A DNA stretch of 64,000 nucleotides from Oceanimonas pelagia (GCF_030849025.1 NZ_CP118224.1:2092001-2156000); one strand, 5' to 3'; shown: positions 1 through 9,469, counted from the stretch's first letter. Program-made: numbers and translations. Notes: generated by a model from the letters alone, not told the origin.

Positions 1-102
1 TCAGCCGCGTTTTTTCTCGCTGGCGCCGGCGGCCGCAATCGCGTAGATAGTGGGCCGCATTCCGCCTTCGGGCACTCAAAGTCAAAGAGAACCGTTCCAT
101 TC
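1..102. other. Unassigned window edge upstream of rimK
   Basis: No gene can be supported here. The frame that leads into rimK stays open to the window edge, but its residues do not resemble the RimK N-terminus. Another plus-strand frame reaches a stop at 44-46 and could be the tail of a gene cut off by the window. On the minus strand an open frame of 20 codons occupies 1-60. All are too short to judge. The rimK promoter, if rimK has its own, would lie here. Confidence 0.4.
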
Positions 103-1005
103 ATGAAAATTGCCATTCTTTCCCGCAACCCGTCCCTGTATTCCACTCGCCGGCTGCAGGCCGCCGCCGAAGCCCGGGGCCACGAGGTCAGCATCATAGA
201 TGCGCTGCGTTGTTACATGAACATCAACGACAACAAGCCCTCCATTCACTATAAAGGCCAGGATCTGGAACACTTTGACGCCATCATTCCCCGTATTGGT
301 GCCTCTGTGACCTTTTACGGCACCGCCGTGCTCCGCCAGTTTGAAATGATGGGCTGCTACACCCTTAACCATTCCGCCGCCATCAGCCGCTCAAGAGACA
401 AGCTGCGCTCGCTGCAGGTGCTGTCGGGCCATGGCGTGGGCATGCCGATCACCGGCTTTGCCAACAAGCCCGATGATGTGCCCGATCTCATTCGCATGGT
501 GGGCGGCGCACCTTTGGTGATTAAACTGCTGGAAGGCACTCAAGGGATTGGCGTGGTGCTGGCGGAAACCCGCAAGGCGGCAGAGAGCGTGCTGGAAGCC
601 TTTATGGGACTCAAGGCCAACATCATGGTGCAGGAATTTATCGAGGAAGCCGGCGGTGCCGACATTCGCTGCTTCGTGCTGGGCGACAAGGTCATTGCCG
701 CCATGAAACGCCAGGCCCAGGAAGGCGAGTTTCGCTCCAACCTGCACCGGGGTGGCGAAGCCCGCCTGGTGCGCATTACCCCCGAAGAGCGCAAGACCGC
801 CATCGCCTCGGCGAAAGCCATGGGCCTGCAGGTGGCCGGGGTGGATCTGCTGCGCTCAAAGCGTGGCCCCCTGGTGATGGAGGTCAACTCGTCACCCGGG
901 CTGGAGGGCATTGAAAGTGCCACCGGCAAGGACGTGGCGGACATGATTATTGAACACATTGAGAAGCAGGCCCATCGTAAAACCCGCAGCCGGGAGCGTG
1001 GCTGA
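103..1005 (+). CDS. rimK: RimK, ribosomal protein S6-L-glutamate ligase
   Basis: RimK is an ATP-grasp ligase that adds glutamate residues to the C-terminus of ribosomal protein S6 in the cytoplasm. The 300-residue product matches the family length. The N-terminus MKIAILSRN and the block RQFEMMG are typical. The nucleotide-binding loop [10 protein letters not shown] is at residues 141-150, and the metal-binding block ending in [10 protein letters not shown] is near residues 260-270. The stop TGA shares one base with the ATG of the next gene, so the two are probably cotranscribed and translationally coupled. The start was chosen by alignment with the E. coli protein from memory; the frame stays open upstream without family-like sequence. 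Confidence 0.95.
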   Translation: MKIAILSRNPSLYSTRRLQAAAEARGHEVSIIDALRCYMNINDNKPSIHYKGQDLEHFDAIIPRIGASVTFYGTAVLRQFEMMGCYTLNHSAAISRSRDKLRSLQVLSGHGVGMPITGFANKPDDVPDLIRMVGGAPLVIKLLEGTQGIGVVLAETRKAAESVLEAFMGLKANIMVQEFIEEAGGADIRCFVLGDKVIAAMKRQAQEGEFRSNLHRGGEARLVRITPEERKTAIASAKAMGLQVAGVDLLRSKRGPLVMEVNSSPGLEGIESATGKDVADMIIEHIEKQAHRKTRSRERG

Positions 1006-2024
1006 TGAGCCCGACCTTTGAACTCGCCGGCCAGCATGTGGCGCCGGGCCGGCGCCAGATCATGCAGCTGGCCCTGGCCCAGCTCTATACCCAGTCGCCG
1101 CTGACGGTGCCGGTGGAAGTGGTGCACGGCAAGCAACCCGGGCCGGTGTTGCTGCTGTGTGCCGCCATTCACGGCGATGAGCTCAACGGCATTGAGGTGG
1201 TCAACCAGGTGCTAGCCAGGGTCAACCCGGCCCGGCTCAGAGGCACCCTGGTGGCGGTGCCCGTGGTCAACGTGTTCGGCTTTATTCACAAATCCCGTTA
1301 CCTGCCCGACCGGCGCGATCTCAACCGCTGCTTTCCCGGCTCGGAAAAAGGATCTCTGGGGGCCCGGGTCGCCCATTTTTTTGTGGATGAGATCGTCAGC
1401 AAATGCAGTCATATCATTGATCTGCACACCGGCGCCATTCACAGGTCCAACCTGCCTCAGATCCGGGCCCAGCTCGACTGCCCGGTTACCCGGCAAATGG
1501 CGGAAAGCTTTGGCGCCCCCATTATTCTGGATGCCAGCATTCGTGACGGCTCGCTGCGGGCGGTGGCTGAGGCCCGGGGCGTGCCGGTGATCCTGTATGA
1601 AGCCGGCGAGGCGCTGCGCTTTGACGCCCTGCCGATCAAGGCCGGGGTGCGCGGCGTGCTCAGGGTGATGCGCAGCCTGGGCATGCTCAAGAGCACCACC
1701 GCCAAACCGGTGGCCACACCCATCATTGCCCGCAGCAGCACCTGGATACGGGCCGAGCACGACGGCCTGCTGCACCTGGATGTGCGACTGGGAGATCGCA
1801 TTCGCAAGGGGGATTGTCTGGGCACCATCAGCGCCCCCCTGGGAGCCGAGCAATGCAAGGTCATTGCCCCGCGCAGCGGCATTGTGATCGGCAGCCTGAC
1901 CATGCCCCTGGTGAACGAGGGAGACGCCGTCTGCCATATTGCCCTGTTTGACGAAATCAAGCAGGCGGAGCTGACGGTGGAGCGCTTTGTGGACGAGCTG
2001 GATGTTCAGCCGCCGGCCATGTAA
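1005..2024 (+). CDS. Succinylglutamate desuccinylase/aspartoacylase family zinc hydrolase
   Basis: This 339-residue protein belongs to the AstE/AspA branch of the M14-like zinc hydrolases, which cleave N-acyl amino acids. Zinc-ligand motifs are visible: HGDE at residues 56-59 and DLHTG at 139-143, with the substrate-arginine motif LNR near 106-108. The C-terminal third carries a beta-rich barrel-like domain usual for this subgroup. The gene overlaps rimK by one base. The rimK pairing is common in gammaproteobacteria and suggests a role connected with glutamate-tailed or acylated peptides, but the substrate cannot be read from sequence. It is unlikely to be a true AstE, because no arginine-succinyltransferase genes are nearby. 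Confidence 0.85.
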   Translation: MSPTFELAGQHVAPGRRQIMQLALAQLYTQSPLTVPVEVVHGKQPGPVLLLCAAIHGDELNGIEVVNQVLARVNPARLRGTLVAVPVVNVFGFIHKSRYLPDRRDLNRCFPGSEKGSLGARVAHFFVDEIVSKCSHIIDLHTGAIHRSNLPQIRAQLDCPVTRQMAESFGAPIILDASIRDGSLRAVAEARGVPVILYEAGEALRFDALPIKAGVRGVLRVMRSLGMLKSTTAKPVATPIIARSSTWIRAEHDGLLHLDVRLGDRIRKGDCLGTISAPLGAEQCKVIAPRSGIVIGSLTMPLVNEGDAVCHIALFDEIKQAELTVERFVDELDVQPPAM

Positions 2025-2068
2025 TGCCAATGATACAGCCGGCAGAGCCTGTGCTTTTCTGGAGCCAA

Positions 2069-2089
2069 ATACCGGATCAAACCCGGTAT
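2069..2089. repeat. Small palindrome after the aspartoacylase gene
   Basis: The arms ATACCGG and CCGGTAT flank a short loop. No T-run follows on either strand, so it is not a standard intrinsic terminator. It resembles the short CCGG-centred palindromes that are scattered between genes in many proteobacteria. Confidence 0.45.
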
Positions 2090-2111
2090 GACGGTGTGTT
2101 AAAAGCGCTAT

Positions 2112-2473
2112 AGAAAAGGGGCAGCCACTGGCTGCCCCTTTTGGTGTCGACGGCTCGTTCCTGAACCTGATTGCTCCCTGCAATCCCTGACCTGACCCAC
2201 TCCGGGCCTTCCCCTTTCCCGTTCCGTCGGGCTCGTCCCTGTCTCTTCCGTGAATGGCTGCGTTCCTGCTGCCAACCGCTTCGTCCTGAAGGTATCCTTC
2301 GGTCTTCCCGACCCTTTCCCCTTGGTCATCCACGACCGGGTCCCTTGCCGTTCCTGGCTGCCGGCTTTCCTGCCCGCACTGTCTTCCTGTCCCTGTTCCG
2401 GCGTCACTGCCGGGTATCCTGTCGGCCTTCCTGCTTCTTGCCTGTCCTGGCAACTCAGCCTGCCTTGCTGTTG
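2112..2473 (-). ncRNA. csrB: CsrB-family regulatory RNA (CsrA sponge)
   Basis: Read on the minus strand, about 360 bases are strongly purine-rich and hold about 24 GGA triplets, many as CAGGA, AGGGA or AAGGA. Several sit in loops of short perfect hairpins: at 2438-2453 (TTGCC/GGCAA), 2324-2337 (GGTC/GACC), 2301-2313 (GGTC/GACC), 2288-2300 (GAAGG/CCTTC) and 2170-2184 (ATTGC/GCAAT). The transcript would end at the strong terminator 2114-2142, and a TATAGT box lies at 2485-2480. Its length is close to the 369 bases of E. coli CsrB. CsrB/CsrC/RsmZ RNAs bind many CsrA dimers through GGA loops and free target mRNAs; they are switched on by BarA/UvrY-type two-component systems. No convincing protein is encoded here. 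The exact ends are inferred. Confidence 0.88.
2114..2142 (-). terminator. Intrinsic terminator of the CsrB-like RNA, probably bidirectional
   Basis: This is a perfect 14-base inverted repeat with a one-base centre. Its outer arms are four A and four T, so it has a T-run on both strands. On the minus strand it closes the CsrB-like RNA; on the plus strand it can end the rimK-aspartoacylase transcript. Confidence 0.85.
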
Positions 2474-2479
2474 GAATTA

Positions 2480-2485
2480 ACTATA
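2480..2485 (-). promoter_or_regulatory. Candidate -10 box of the CsrB-like RNA
   Basis: TATAGT on the minus strand lies about 7 bases before the inferred RNA start. The -35 is weak (TTGTTC with a 16-base spacer), as expected for an activator-dependent promoter. The AT-rich stretch 2540-2620 upstream contains a TGTAAA half-site near 2562-2567 that could be part of a UvrY/GacA-type box; this part is speculative. Confidence 0.45.
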
Positions 2486-2674
2486 CCCTTTCCGCTGCCC
2501 GGAACAATGCAGCCGGAACACCGGCCGAACCGCTCACGCTTTGAACAATAAAATAAATCCCTTTACACTCAATAAGTTGTTAAGTCACCAATCCAAAAGC
2601 CATATATCAAAAGCGCCTTTTCCGTGCGTACCTTGAGAGATCGCTTACAAAGAGCAGGGGGAATGGGGAATGGC

Positions 2675-2701
2675 AAAAAAATGCCGGGACAAGCCCGGCA
2701 T
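2675..2701 (-). terminator. Terminator of the thr operon
   Basis: The stem ATGCCGGG/CCCGGCAT is followed on the minus strand by seven T. It lies 24 bases beyond the thrC stop and separates thrABC from the CsrB-like RNA downstream. Confidence 0.9.
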
Positions 2702-2724
2702 GGTCATATGGCAAGAAATTCGCC

Positions 2725-3999
2725 TCAGCCCATCATTTTCGCCTTGAGCACGGCGAAGTCGGCGGGAATGGTCTCGGACAGGGATTCCATGGCGCCGTGT
2801 TTGGCCAGCGGGCCCGGCAGTTCAATGTCCTGCTCGAGAATGCGGTCCACACTTTCCTTGAACTTGGCCGGATGGGCGGTACACAGGAAGATGCCCACTT
2901 CGTCCTTGCCGCGCTCCTTGTTGAGCAGATCCCAGGCGATGGCGCCGTGGGGCTCGCACAGGTAGCCCTTGGCAAACAGCCGCTTGAGGGCATCCTGGGT
3001 CTGCTCGTCGTTGAGGGCGCCGGAGGCTATATCGGAAAGACTCCAGCCCTTGACCCGGCACAGCTCTTCCACTCGCGGCCAGTTGTTGGGGCGGCTCACG
3101 TCCATAGCGTTGGACAGGGTGGCCACGGTGGCGTGCGGGTCCCAGTTGCCGCTTTCCAGGTAACGCGGCACGGTATCGTTGGCGTTAGTGGCGGCCACAA
3201 AGCGCTTCACCGGCAGGCCGATGGCCTTGGCGATGAGGCCCGCGGTCAGGTTGCCGAAGTTGCCGGAGGGCACGGAAATCACCGCCTTGCTACGCTGCTC
3301 GGCGGGCAGCTCGGCCACGGCTTCAAAGTAGTAGCACACCTGGGCCAGCAGCCGGCTGATGTTGATGGAGTTAGCGGAGTTCAGACCCACTGCGGCCTTC
3401 AGCTCTTCATCGTCAAAGGCGTTCTTGACTAGGGCCTGACAGGCATCGAAGTCGTCCTGAACCGCAAAGGTGCGAATGTTGCCCCCAAGAGTGGTGAACA
3501 GCTTTTCCTGCAGCGGGCTGATTTTGCCCTCGGGATACAGGATCACCACTTCGATATTGGGCAGACCGTAGAAGGCGTGAGCCACGGCGGCACCGGTGTC
3601 ACCGGAGGTGGCGGTGAGAATGGTGATCTTGCCTTCACTGCTCAGGGTGGCCAGGCACTGGGCCATGAAGCGGCCGCCAAAGTCCTTGAACGCCAGGGTC
3701 GGGCCGTGGAACAGCTCCAGGGCGTAGGTGTGCTCGTCCACCTTCACCAGCGGCGCCGGAAAGGTAAAGGCGTGCTCCACCATGGCGGTGAGGGTGTCCT
3801 TGGGAATTTCGTCACCGATCAGGTGCTGCAGAATGGCCACGGAGCGAGGCACCAGCGGCAGCTCCAGCAGGGCGTCCACGTTGGCAAGCGGGCTCAGGTT
3901 TTCCGGAAAAAACAGGCCCTGGCCACGGCCCAGGCCCTGCTTGACGGCGCCGGCAAAATTGATGGTCTCTGCGTTATCCTTGATGTTGTACAACTTCAT
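2725..3999 (-). CDS. thrC: Threonine synthase
   Basis: ThrC converts O-phosphohomoserine to threonine with pyridoxal phosphate, the last step of threonine synthesis. The 424-residue product is close to E. coli ThrC (428). The PLP-lysine motif LAFKDFGG is at residues 102-109 (K105), and the glycine-rich phosphate loop TSGDTG follows. The start ATG was chosen because it begins the conserved MKLYNIKD and follows AGGAA at good spacing; the open frame continues upstream inside thrB but is not family-like. Its ATG overlaps the thrB stop as ATGA, so the two are coupled. It is the last gene of the operon. Confidence 0.97.
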   Translation of the reverse strand: MKLYNIKDNAETINFAGAVKQGLGRGQGLFFPENLSPLANVDALLELPLVPRSVAILQHLIGDEIPKDTLTAMVEHAFTFPAPLVKVDEHTYALELFHGPTLAFKDFGGRFMAQCLATLSSEGKITILTATSGDTGAAVAHAFYGLPNIEVVILYPEGKISPLQEKLFTTLGGNIRTFAVQDDFDACQALVKNAFDDEELKAAVGLNSANSINISRLLAQVCYYFEAVAELPAEQRSKAVISVPSGNFGNLTAGLIAKAIGLPVKRFVAATNANDTVPRYLESGNWDPHATVATLSNAMDVSRPNNWPRVEELCRVKGWSLSDIASGALNDEQTQDALKRLFAKGYLCEPHGAIAWDLLNKERGKDEVGIFLCTAHPAKFKESVDRILEQDIELPGPLAKHGAMESLSETIPADFAVLKAKMMG

Positions 4000-4952
4000 A
4001 GCTTGGTTCCTGTGACTCGCGCGCCTTCGGCATCGAGTTTGCAAATATGGCAAAAGCCATCCTGATTCTGAATAAAGTGGTCGGCCAGCCAGGCCTTGAG
4101 CTTTTCTGCCTGATGCAGGTCTTTCATCACCGTAAACACGGTGGGACCGCTGCCGGAAATACCGGTGGCCAGGGCGCCCATGGCGGCGGCATGCTCGCGC
4201 ACTTCCTTGAAGCCGGGGATCAGCTGGGCGCGATAGGGCTCGGCGATCACGTCCTTGAGCATGGCGGCGGCCACCCTTTCCTGACCGGTGTGGCTGGCAT
4301 GCACAAAGCCCGCCAGCCGGCGGCCGTATTCCAGGCAGTCCTGACGGCGGTACTGGGCCGGCAGAATTTCCCGGGCGGCGGAAGTGGACACGGCAATGCC
4401 CGGGTAGCATACCACCCAGTACCATTCATCAAAGGACGGCAGGGTCTGGCTGACCACACCGGCTTCATCCAGCACCAGCTGCATGCCACCGAGATGACAG
4501 GGCGCCACGTTGTCGTAATGCACCGAGCCGGAGATCTGGCCTTCCAGCTCGCCCATCAGCAGCATCAGCTCATGCTCGCTCATGGCGTTGTCGTAAAAGG
4601 CGTTCAGGGCCACGAAGGCGGCTACTATGCTGGTGGCGCTGGAGCCCAGCCCCGAGCCCACCGGCAGGTTCTTTTCCAGGGTCATGGTCAGCGGTTTGCG
4701 CGCCAGCCCCTTTTTGTCGAGCGCCTTTTCATAGGCCAGCCAGCAGTCGTAAACGATGTTCTGGGTATGGTCGGCCGGCAGCTTGTGGGCATAGGGGCCG
4801 GCGTTGGTCAGGCTGAACTCACCGCTGGCGTCTTCTACCAGCACCCGGTCTCCCAGCAGGGAGCCATCGAGGGGGGCCAGCGCGGCCCCCAGCACATCAA
4901 ACCCAACACTGACGTTGGCGGTAGAGGCCGGCGCATAGGCTACAACACTCAT
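3996..4952 (-). CDS. thrB: Homoserine kinase
   Basis: ThrB phosphorylates homoserine with ATP and belongs to the GHMP kinase family. The 318-residue product carries the GHMP ATP-binding loop [10 protein letters not shown] at residues 97-106 and the usual N-terminus with APAS..NVSVGFD. The thrA stop TAA directly abuts its ATG, and its own stop overlaps the thrC start. This gives a tightly packed thrA-thrB-thrC operon in enterobacterial order. Confidence 0.97.
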   Translation of the reverse strand: MSVVAYAPASTANVSVGFDVLGAALAPLDGSLLGDRVLVEDASGEFSLTNAGPYAHKLPADHTQNIVYDCWLAYEKALDKKGLARKPLTMTLEKNLPVGSGLGSSATSIVAAFVALNAFYDNAMSEHELMLLMGELEGQISGSVHYDNVAPCHLGGMQLVLDEAGVVSQTLPSFDEWYWVVCYPGIAVSTSAAREILPAQYRRQDCLEYGRRLAGFVHASHTGQERVAAAMLKDVIAEPYRAQLIPGFKEVREHAAAMGALATGISGSGPTVFTVMKDLHQAEKLKAWLADHFIQNQDGFCHICKLDAEGARVTGTKL

Positions 4953-7409
4953 TTAAATCTCCTGCTTCCAGTTATGGGTGCGCAACAGGTCGGCAAACAC
5001 ACCGGCGGCGGTCACATCGGCACCGGCGCCGTAGCCGCGCAGCACCAGCGGAATGGGCTGGTAATACTGGGTGTAAAACGCCAGGGCGTTTTCGCCGTCC
5101 TTGACCTTGAACAGGGGATCATCCCCGTCAACGGCCCGAATGGCAACCTTGCACTGGCCATTTTCGATGGCACCCACATAACGCAGCACCCGGCCCTCGC
5201 CCGCCTCGGCGGCCTTCTGGGCAAACCAGGCGTCCGCTTCCGGCAGCCGGGCCATAAAGGACTCGATGTCGCCGCCGGCGTCAAAGCCCGGCGGCAGCGC
5301 CTGCTCCACCTCGATGTCGTCGAGATTCAGCTCCATGCCCGCCTCCCGTGCCAGGATCAGCAGCTTGCGGGCCACGTCCATGCCGTTCAGGTCGTCCCGC
5401 GGATCCGGCTCGGTAAAGCCGTTTTCCCGGGCGATGCGGGTGGCCTCGGCAAAACTCATGCCTTCGTCCAGCTTGCCGAAGATATAGGACAGGGAGCCGG
5501 ACAGAATGCCGCCAAAGGCCCTGAGCTTGTCGCCGGCACGAATGAGGTTCTGCAGGTTCTCGATCACCGGCAGGCCGGCGCCCACGTTGGTTTCATACAG
5601 GAACTTTCGACGGGTGGAGCGGGCCGAGCGGCGCAGCTCGCGGTAATAATCCAGGCTGGCGGTGTTGGCCTTTTTGTTGGGGGTGACCACGTGAAAGCCG
5701 GCGGCAAGAAAGTCGGCGTACTGATCGGCAATCTGCTCGCTGGTGGTGCAGTCCACCAGTACCGGGTTGATCAGGTGGCTGTCTTCCACCAGCCGGGTGA
5801 CCCGCTCCAGGCTGAAGCTTTCCTGGGCCTGGGCCAGCCTGTCACGCCAGTCGTTCAGGTTGATGCCGTTCTTGTCCAGCAGCATCTGCCGGGAATTGGC
5901 GATACCCACCACCCGAATGCCGATATCCTGGGCTTCCAGCACCGGTTGCTGGCGGCGGATCTGCTCAAGCAGGGCGCCGCCCACACCGCCACAGCCCACC
6001 AGGAACACGTCGATGAACTGGCGGCTGGAGAAGAAGTTCTGGTGACAGGCCTTGATCGCCTCGGTCACCTTTTCCTTGCGGATCACCGCCGAGATGGAGC
6101 GCTCGCTGGAGCCCTGGGCGATGGCCACGATATTGATGGAGGCTTCGGCCAGGGAGTTGAAGAAGCGGGCAGACACCCCCCGGGCGGTGCGCATGCGATC
6201 CCCCACCAGGGAGATAATGGCCAGATCGTCCAGCACATCCAGCGGCTCCAGCAGGTTGTTCTTGAACTCCAGGGCAAACTCGCTGGCGATGGCCTTCTGT
6301 ACCTTTTGCTTGTCGTAGGTGTGGATACAGAAGCTGACGCTGTATTCCGACGAGCTTTGAGTGATCAGCACTATGCTGGCACCGGCGCGGGAGATGCAGG
6401 AGAACAGCCGGCCGGCCATGCCCACCATGCCCTTCATGCCGGGGCCGGAGATGTTGATCATGGTCATGCCGGCCAGATCGGAAATGCCCTTCACCTGCAG
6501 ATCGTCGTCGCTGCACTCGGGGCCGATGAGCGAGCCTTCCCCTTGAGGGTTACCGGTGTTCTTGATCAGACAGGGAATATGGAACTGGGCGATGGGGGCG
6601 ATGGTTTTGGGGTGCAGTACCTTGGCACCGAAATAAGACAGCTCCATGGCTTCCTTGTAGGACAGCTGGCGCAGCAGCTTGGCGTCGGGCACCAGGCGCG
6701 GATCACAGTTGTACACGCCATCCACGTCGGTCCAGATCTCGCAGCACTCGGCGCCCACGCAGGCGGCCAGCACGGCGGCGGAGTAGTCGGAGCCATTGCG
6801 GCCGAGAATAACGGTTTCACCCTTTTCGTTGCCGGCGGTAAAGCCGGGCATCAGGTAGACGCAGTCGTCACGCAGGCCCTTGTCGGCAAAGCGCTGACGA
6901 GACACCTCGATATTGACCTGGGCTTCCAGCACACTGCCCTCGCCCAGCAGCATTTCCTGGGGTGAAATCACTTCCACCTGCTCGTCCCGGGCGCGCAGCA
7001 GCTCGGACATGACGGCGATGGACAGCGCCTCGCCCCGGCTGAGAATGCGGGCCTGTATGTTGTCGGGGCACTGCTGCAGCAGGCTGACGCCCTGCAACAA
7101 CCGGGTCAGCTGGTTCAGCTCCCGCTCAACGGTCACCTTGAGGGTGGCATCATCCAGAACGGCATATTTGCCCTTGAGTCCGTCGATAATGCCGTGAAAG
7201 ATCTGCTCGATCTCTTTCAGCACCGGCGCCGCTTCCAGGCCGCGAATGGTCTGCTCCACCACGGCCACCAGGTGATTGGTGACCCGCGCCGGGGCCGACA
7301 GCACCAGTGCCACCTGGGACTGGCGCTGATTGTTGACCACGATGTCGGCCACGGTATCGAACCGCTCGGCGTTGGCCAGCGATGTACCGCCAAATTTCAG
7401 GACTCGCAT
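4953..7409 (-). CDS. thrA: Bifunctional aspartokinase I/homoserine dehydrogenase I
   Basis: ThrA catalyses the first and third steps from aspartate to threonine. The 818-residue protein (E. coli 820) has an N-terminal aspartokinase with KFGGTS at residues 5-10, a central pair of ACT regulatory domains, and a C-terminal homoserine dehydrogenase opened by the nucleotide-binding motif GCGGVGG near residue 470. In this family the activities are feedback-inhibited by threonine. Transcription here is also controlled by the thrL attenuator just upstream. The start ATG follows AGGGAG at suitable spacing. Confidence 0.97.
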   Translation of the reverse strand: MRVLKFGGTSLANAERFDTVADIVVNNQRQSQVALVLSAPARVTNHLVAVVEQTIRGLEAAPVLKEIEQIFHGIIDGLKGKYAVLDDATLKVTVERELNQLTRLLQGVSLLQQCPDNIQARILSRGEALSIAVMSELLRARDEQVEVISPQEMLLGEGSVLEAQVNIEVSRQRFADKGLRDDCVYLMPGFTAGNEKGETVILGRNGSDYSAAVLAACVGAECCEIWTDVDGVYNCDPRLVPDAKLLRQLSYKEAMELSYFGAKVLHPKTIAPIAQFHIPCLIKNTGNPQGEGSLIGPECSDDDLQVKGISDLAGMTMINISGPGMKGMVGMAGRLFSCISRAGASIVLITQSSSEYSVSFCIHTYDKQKVQKAIASEFALEFKNNLLEPLDVLDDLAIISLVGDRMRTARGVSARFFNSLAEASINIVAIAQGSSERSISAVIRKEKVTEAIKACHQNFFSSRQFIDVFLVGCGGVGGALLEQIRRQQPVLEAQDIGIRVVGIANSRQMLLDKNGINLNDWRDRLAQAQESFSLERVTRLVEDSHLINPVLVDCTTSEQIADQYADFLAAGFHVVTPNKKANTASLDYYRELRRSARSTRRKFLYETNVGAGLPVIENLQNLIRAGDKLRAFGGILSGSLSYIFGKLDEGMSFAEATRIARENGFTEPDPRDDLNGMDVARKLLILAREAGMELNLDDIEVEQALPPGFDAGGDIESFMARLPEADAWFAQKAAEAGEGRVLRYVGAIENGQCKVAIRAVDGDDPLFKVKDGENALAFYTQYYQPIPLVLRGYGAGADVTAAGVFADLLRTHNWKQEI

Positions 7410-7429
7410 TCATTACTCCCTGTGTAAAA

Positions 7430-7466
7430 CAAAAAAAGCCCGTATCTGGTTGGGACACGGGCTTTT
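7430..7466 (-). terminator. thr operon attenuator terminator
   Basis: The stem AAGCCCGTGTC/GATACGGGCTT is followed by T7 on the minus strand. It stands between the thrL stop and thrA. Ribosome stalling on threonine or isoleucine codons of thrL should favour read-through into thrABC, as in enterobacteria. Confidence 0.9.
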
Positions 7467-7495
7467 CGATTCAAATTCTGTTTGTCGTCAGCGCA

Positions 7496-7567
7496 TCAGC
7501 CCGCCCCGGTGCCACCCATGGTGGTGCCGGTAATAATAATGGTGGTGGTGCGGGTGAACAGCAGCAT
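7496..7567 (-). CDS. thrL: thr operon leader peptide
   Basis: This short frame encodes 23 residues beginning MLLFTRTTTIIITGTT and ending GTGAG. Eight are threonine and three isoleucine, matching the logic of enterobacterial ThrL, which senses both charged tRNAs. An AGG lies 9 bases before the ATG. The peptide is a cis-acting sensor; no function as a free peptide is expected. It is followed by the attenuator hairpin and thrA, and preceded by a TTGACA promoter. Confidence 0.93.
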   Translation of the reverse strand: MLLFTRTTTIIITGTTMGGTGAG

Positions 7568-7597
7568 GACGTACAACCTGTAACAACGAATGGCATA

Positions 7598-7626
7598 GCA
7601 ATAACCCGGGGCCGGTGGCTTGTCAA
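7598..7626 (-). promoter_or_regulatory. thr operon promoter
   Basis: A perfect TTGACA -35 (7626-7621) is separated by 17 bases from the weak -10 TATTGC (7603-7598), about 30 bases before thrL. It begins immediately after the lasT stop codon, so the thr operon is likely transcribed independently of lasT. Confidence 0.65.
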
Positions 7627-7628
7627 CT

Positions 7629-8327
7629 TCACTCCCGGGTTTTGAGGGCCCGCTCAAGGTCCTTGCAGAGCAGGTGCAGCAGGTTCAGATCCCGCTGTTC
7701 CAGCACAGGAAGACGGTCTTTAACCCACTCTGCCAGTTTTTCCTGCTGCGAAACCCCGATTGAATCCAGCAATTGCTCTGTTTTTTGCTGTAACACGCGA
7801 AGCTGGGCATTTTCCTGCCGAACGTCGGTTTTTTGTTCGTTTTCCGGCGCCAGCCCCTGGCTGAATTCCCAGGCATAGAGCATGATGGCCTGCCCCAGAT
7901 TGAGGGACGGATAGCTCACCTTGAGCGGCAGATAGCTGATGATATCGGCCTGGGCCAGGTGCTCGTTGCTCAGTCCCGACTCCTCGCAGCCAAACAGCAC
8001 CGCCACCTTTTGCACCGCCTTGTTGTTGATCTGGGCCACGGCCTCCCGGGGCGTCAGGTAATACTGGTATCGGCCGCGCCGGCGGGCGGTGGTAGCGATC
8101 ACCAGATCCATATCGGCCAGGCCTTCGGCCAGGGTGGGAAAATACTCGGCCTGCTCCAGCAGCTCCTGGGCACCGTGAGCCACCCACTGGGCCTGCTCCT
8201 GCTGGTGCACCCGGCTGTTGACAAGGCGCATGCGTTCAAAGCCCATGGTTTTCATGGCGCGGGCGGCGGCGCCGACGTTTTCCGGACGGGCCGGTGACTC
8301 CAGTACGAAATACAGCTCCACCGCCAT
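7629..8327 (-). CDS. lasT: LasT/YjtD-type SpoU-family RNA 2'-O-methyltransferase
   Basis: This 232-residue protein is a SPOUT-superfamily putative tRNA/rRNA methyltransferase. The SpoU motif 1 (ARPENVGAAARAMKTMG) is near the N-terminus, and motifs 2 and 3 appear as LFGCEESGLSNEE-like and SYPSLNLGQA blocks near residues 110-150. It matches E. coli LasT better than TrmJ, and E. coli lasT also lies directly before thrL, which supports the assignment. The C-terminal 70 residues are a charged helical tail. Its RNA target is not established. Its ATG overlaps the roxA stop by one base, so the two are cotranscribed. Confidence 0.85.
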   Translation of the reverse strand: MAVELYFVLESPARPENVGAAARAMKTMGFERMRLVNSRVHQQEQAQWVAHGAQELLEQAEYFPTLAEGLADMDLVIATTARRRGRYQYYLTPREAVAQINNKAVQKVAVLFGCEESGLSNEHLAQADIISYLPLKVSYPSLNLGQAIMLYAWEFSQGLAPENEQKTDVRQENAQLRVLQQKTEQLLDSIGVSQQEKLAEWVKDRLPVLEQRDLNLLHLLCKDLERALKTRE

Positions 8328-9469
8328 TACTCGTCTTCCTCAAAATACCAGTAGCCCTGATTCACCAGCGGCAGCAGGCAGTCGAGCAGGTTGCGCGGCG
8401 CTTGCAGACAGGCCACTTCCGGGCCGCAGATACGGTTTTGATCACACAGCAGGGCGATGGCGTCGGCATCGGCTTCTGCCAGCTGGTAGCGATCACCGTC
8501 CAGGTAAAACACGTCTGCGCTGCCTTCATGGTAGAAGCAGCGCACGCCGCCCAGGCGGTAGAGGTGGTCGCCATGATCCAGCCGCAATACCAGCTCTTCC
8601 AGGCTGTAGACGGGCTCGGCGGCTTCCAGATCCAGGTCGTGCTTGGCTTCGGAGATCATTTCGCCAAACCAGTCGTTGAGGCGGGCATCGTCGTCAAGCA
8701 GCTCGCGCATCAGTGTCTTGACCTGCGCCATTACGGTGGCGTCGAGGCGACCATGGGCGCTGGCGGCGCTCATGCCGGCATCGTCAAAACGACGGCTGGT
8801 TTCCACGTGAGCCAGCAGGTAATCGGCAAAACTGGAGAACAGATCCCGGGCGTCGGGAGCGCGAAAGCCGATGGAATAGTTCAGCGCCGGGGTTTCGGCA
8901 TAACCCTCGTGGGGGCAGCCGGGAGGAATGTAAATCATGTCGCCGGGCTGCAATACCTCGTCGATCACCGCCTCGAACTCGTCGCAGTGGCGCAGGGCGC
9001 CATGAGCGGCGAATTCGCGCAGGCGCTGCTGCTCCCCGACCCGCCAGCGACGGCTGCCGGCACCCTGAATGATAAAGACACCGTACTGATCGATATGAGG
9101 GCCCACGCCGCCACCGGGAGTGGAAAAGCTCACCATGACGTCGTCAAAACGCCAGCCGGGAATAAAGCGGAACAGCTCGGCCAGATCCTGCACTCCGGGG
9201 TGCCACTGGTTGACCGCCTGCACCAGCAGGGTCCAGTCGCTTTCCCCCAGGTGATCGTAAGACTCGAACGGCCCGGTTTCCGCCTGCCAGCGGTCCTGCT
9301 CGCGCCACACCCGACGGGATTCGATATGGGCCTCCAGCGCCAGACCGGCCAGCTCGTCGGGGCTTAAGGGGTCTTCAAAGTCCGGCAGGGCGGCCTTGAA
9401 CAGGCGCGGCCGACGCTGCCAGTCGTGGGCCAGAAAATGGTCGATATCCAGTTTAAGAGGGCTGTGCAT
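8327..9469 (-). CDS. roxA: Ribosomal protein L16 arginine hydroxylase (RoxA/YcfD)
   Basis: RoxA is an Fe(II)/2-oxoglutarate JmjC-type oxygenase that hydroxylates an arginine of ribosomal protein L16. The 380-residue product shows the iron triad H125/D127 (in GPHIDQYG) and H187 (in GCPHEGY), with numbering that matches E. coli YcfD. The cupin core is followed by a dimerisation segment and a winged-helix C-terminus ending GYWYFEE. I chose the ATG at 9469; a TTG at 9502 would add 11 residues that are not family-like. It is coupled to lasT. Confidence 0.93.
   Translation of the reverse strand: MHSPLKLDIDHFLAHDWQRRPRLFKAALPDFEDPLSPDELAGLALEAHIESRRVWREQDRWQAETGPFESYDHLGESDWTLLVQAVNQWHPGVQDLAELFRFIPGWRFDDVMVSFSTPGGGVGPHIDQYGVFIIQGAGSRRWRVGEQQRLREFAAHGALRHCDEFEAVIDEVLQPGDMIYIPPGCPHEGYAETPALNYSIGFRAPDARDLFSSFADYLLAHVETSRRFDDAGMSAASAHGRLDATVMAQVKTLMRELLDDDARLNDWFGEMISEAKHDLDLEAAEPVYSLEELVLRLDHGDHLYRLGGVRCFYHEGSADVFYLDGDRYQLAEADADAIALLCDQNRICGPEVACLQAPRNLLDCLLPLVNQGYWYFEEDE

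Noticed and set aside
1-60. A 20-codon minus-strand frame ending at the first base of the window
   Set aside because: Too short and without context; it may be chance or the end of something outside the window.
2108-2551. Open frames of 76-126 codons across the 2.1-2.5 kb gap on both strands
   Set aside because: Their composition follows the purine/pyrimidine bias of the region, and the GGA hairpins plus terminator explain the sequence better as a CsrB-like RNA.
4000-4425. Extension of the thrC frame upstream to give 566 residues
   Set aside because: The added part is thrB read in another frame. The ATG at 3999 overlaps the thrB stop and gives the conserved ThrC N-terminus.
4047-6965. A 972-codon open frame opposite thrA and thrB
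   Set aside because: Same antisense effect of high third-position GC; no recognisable motif, and thrA/thrB are certain.
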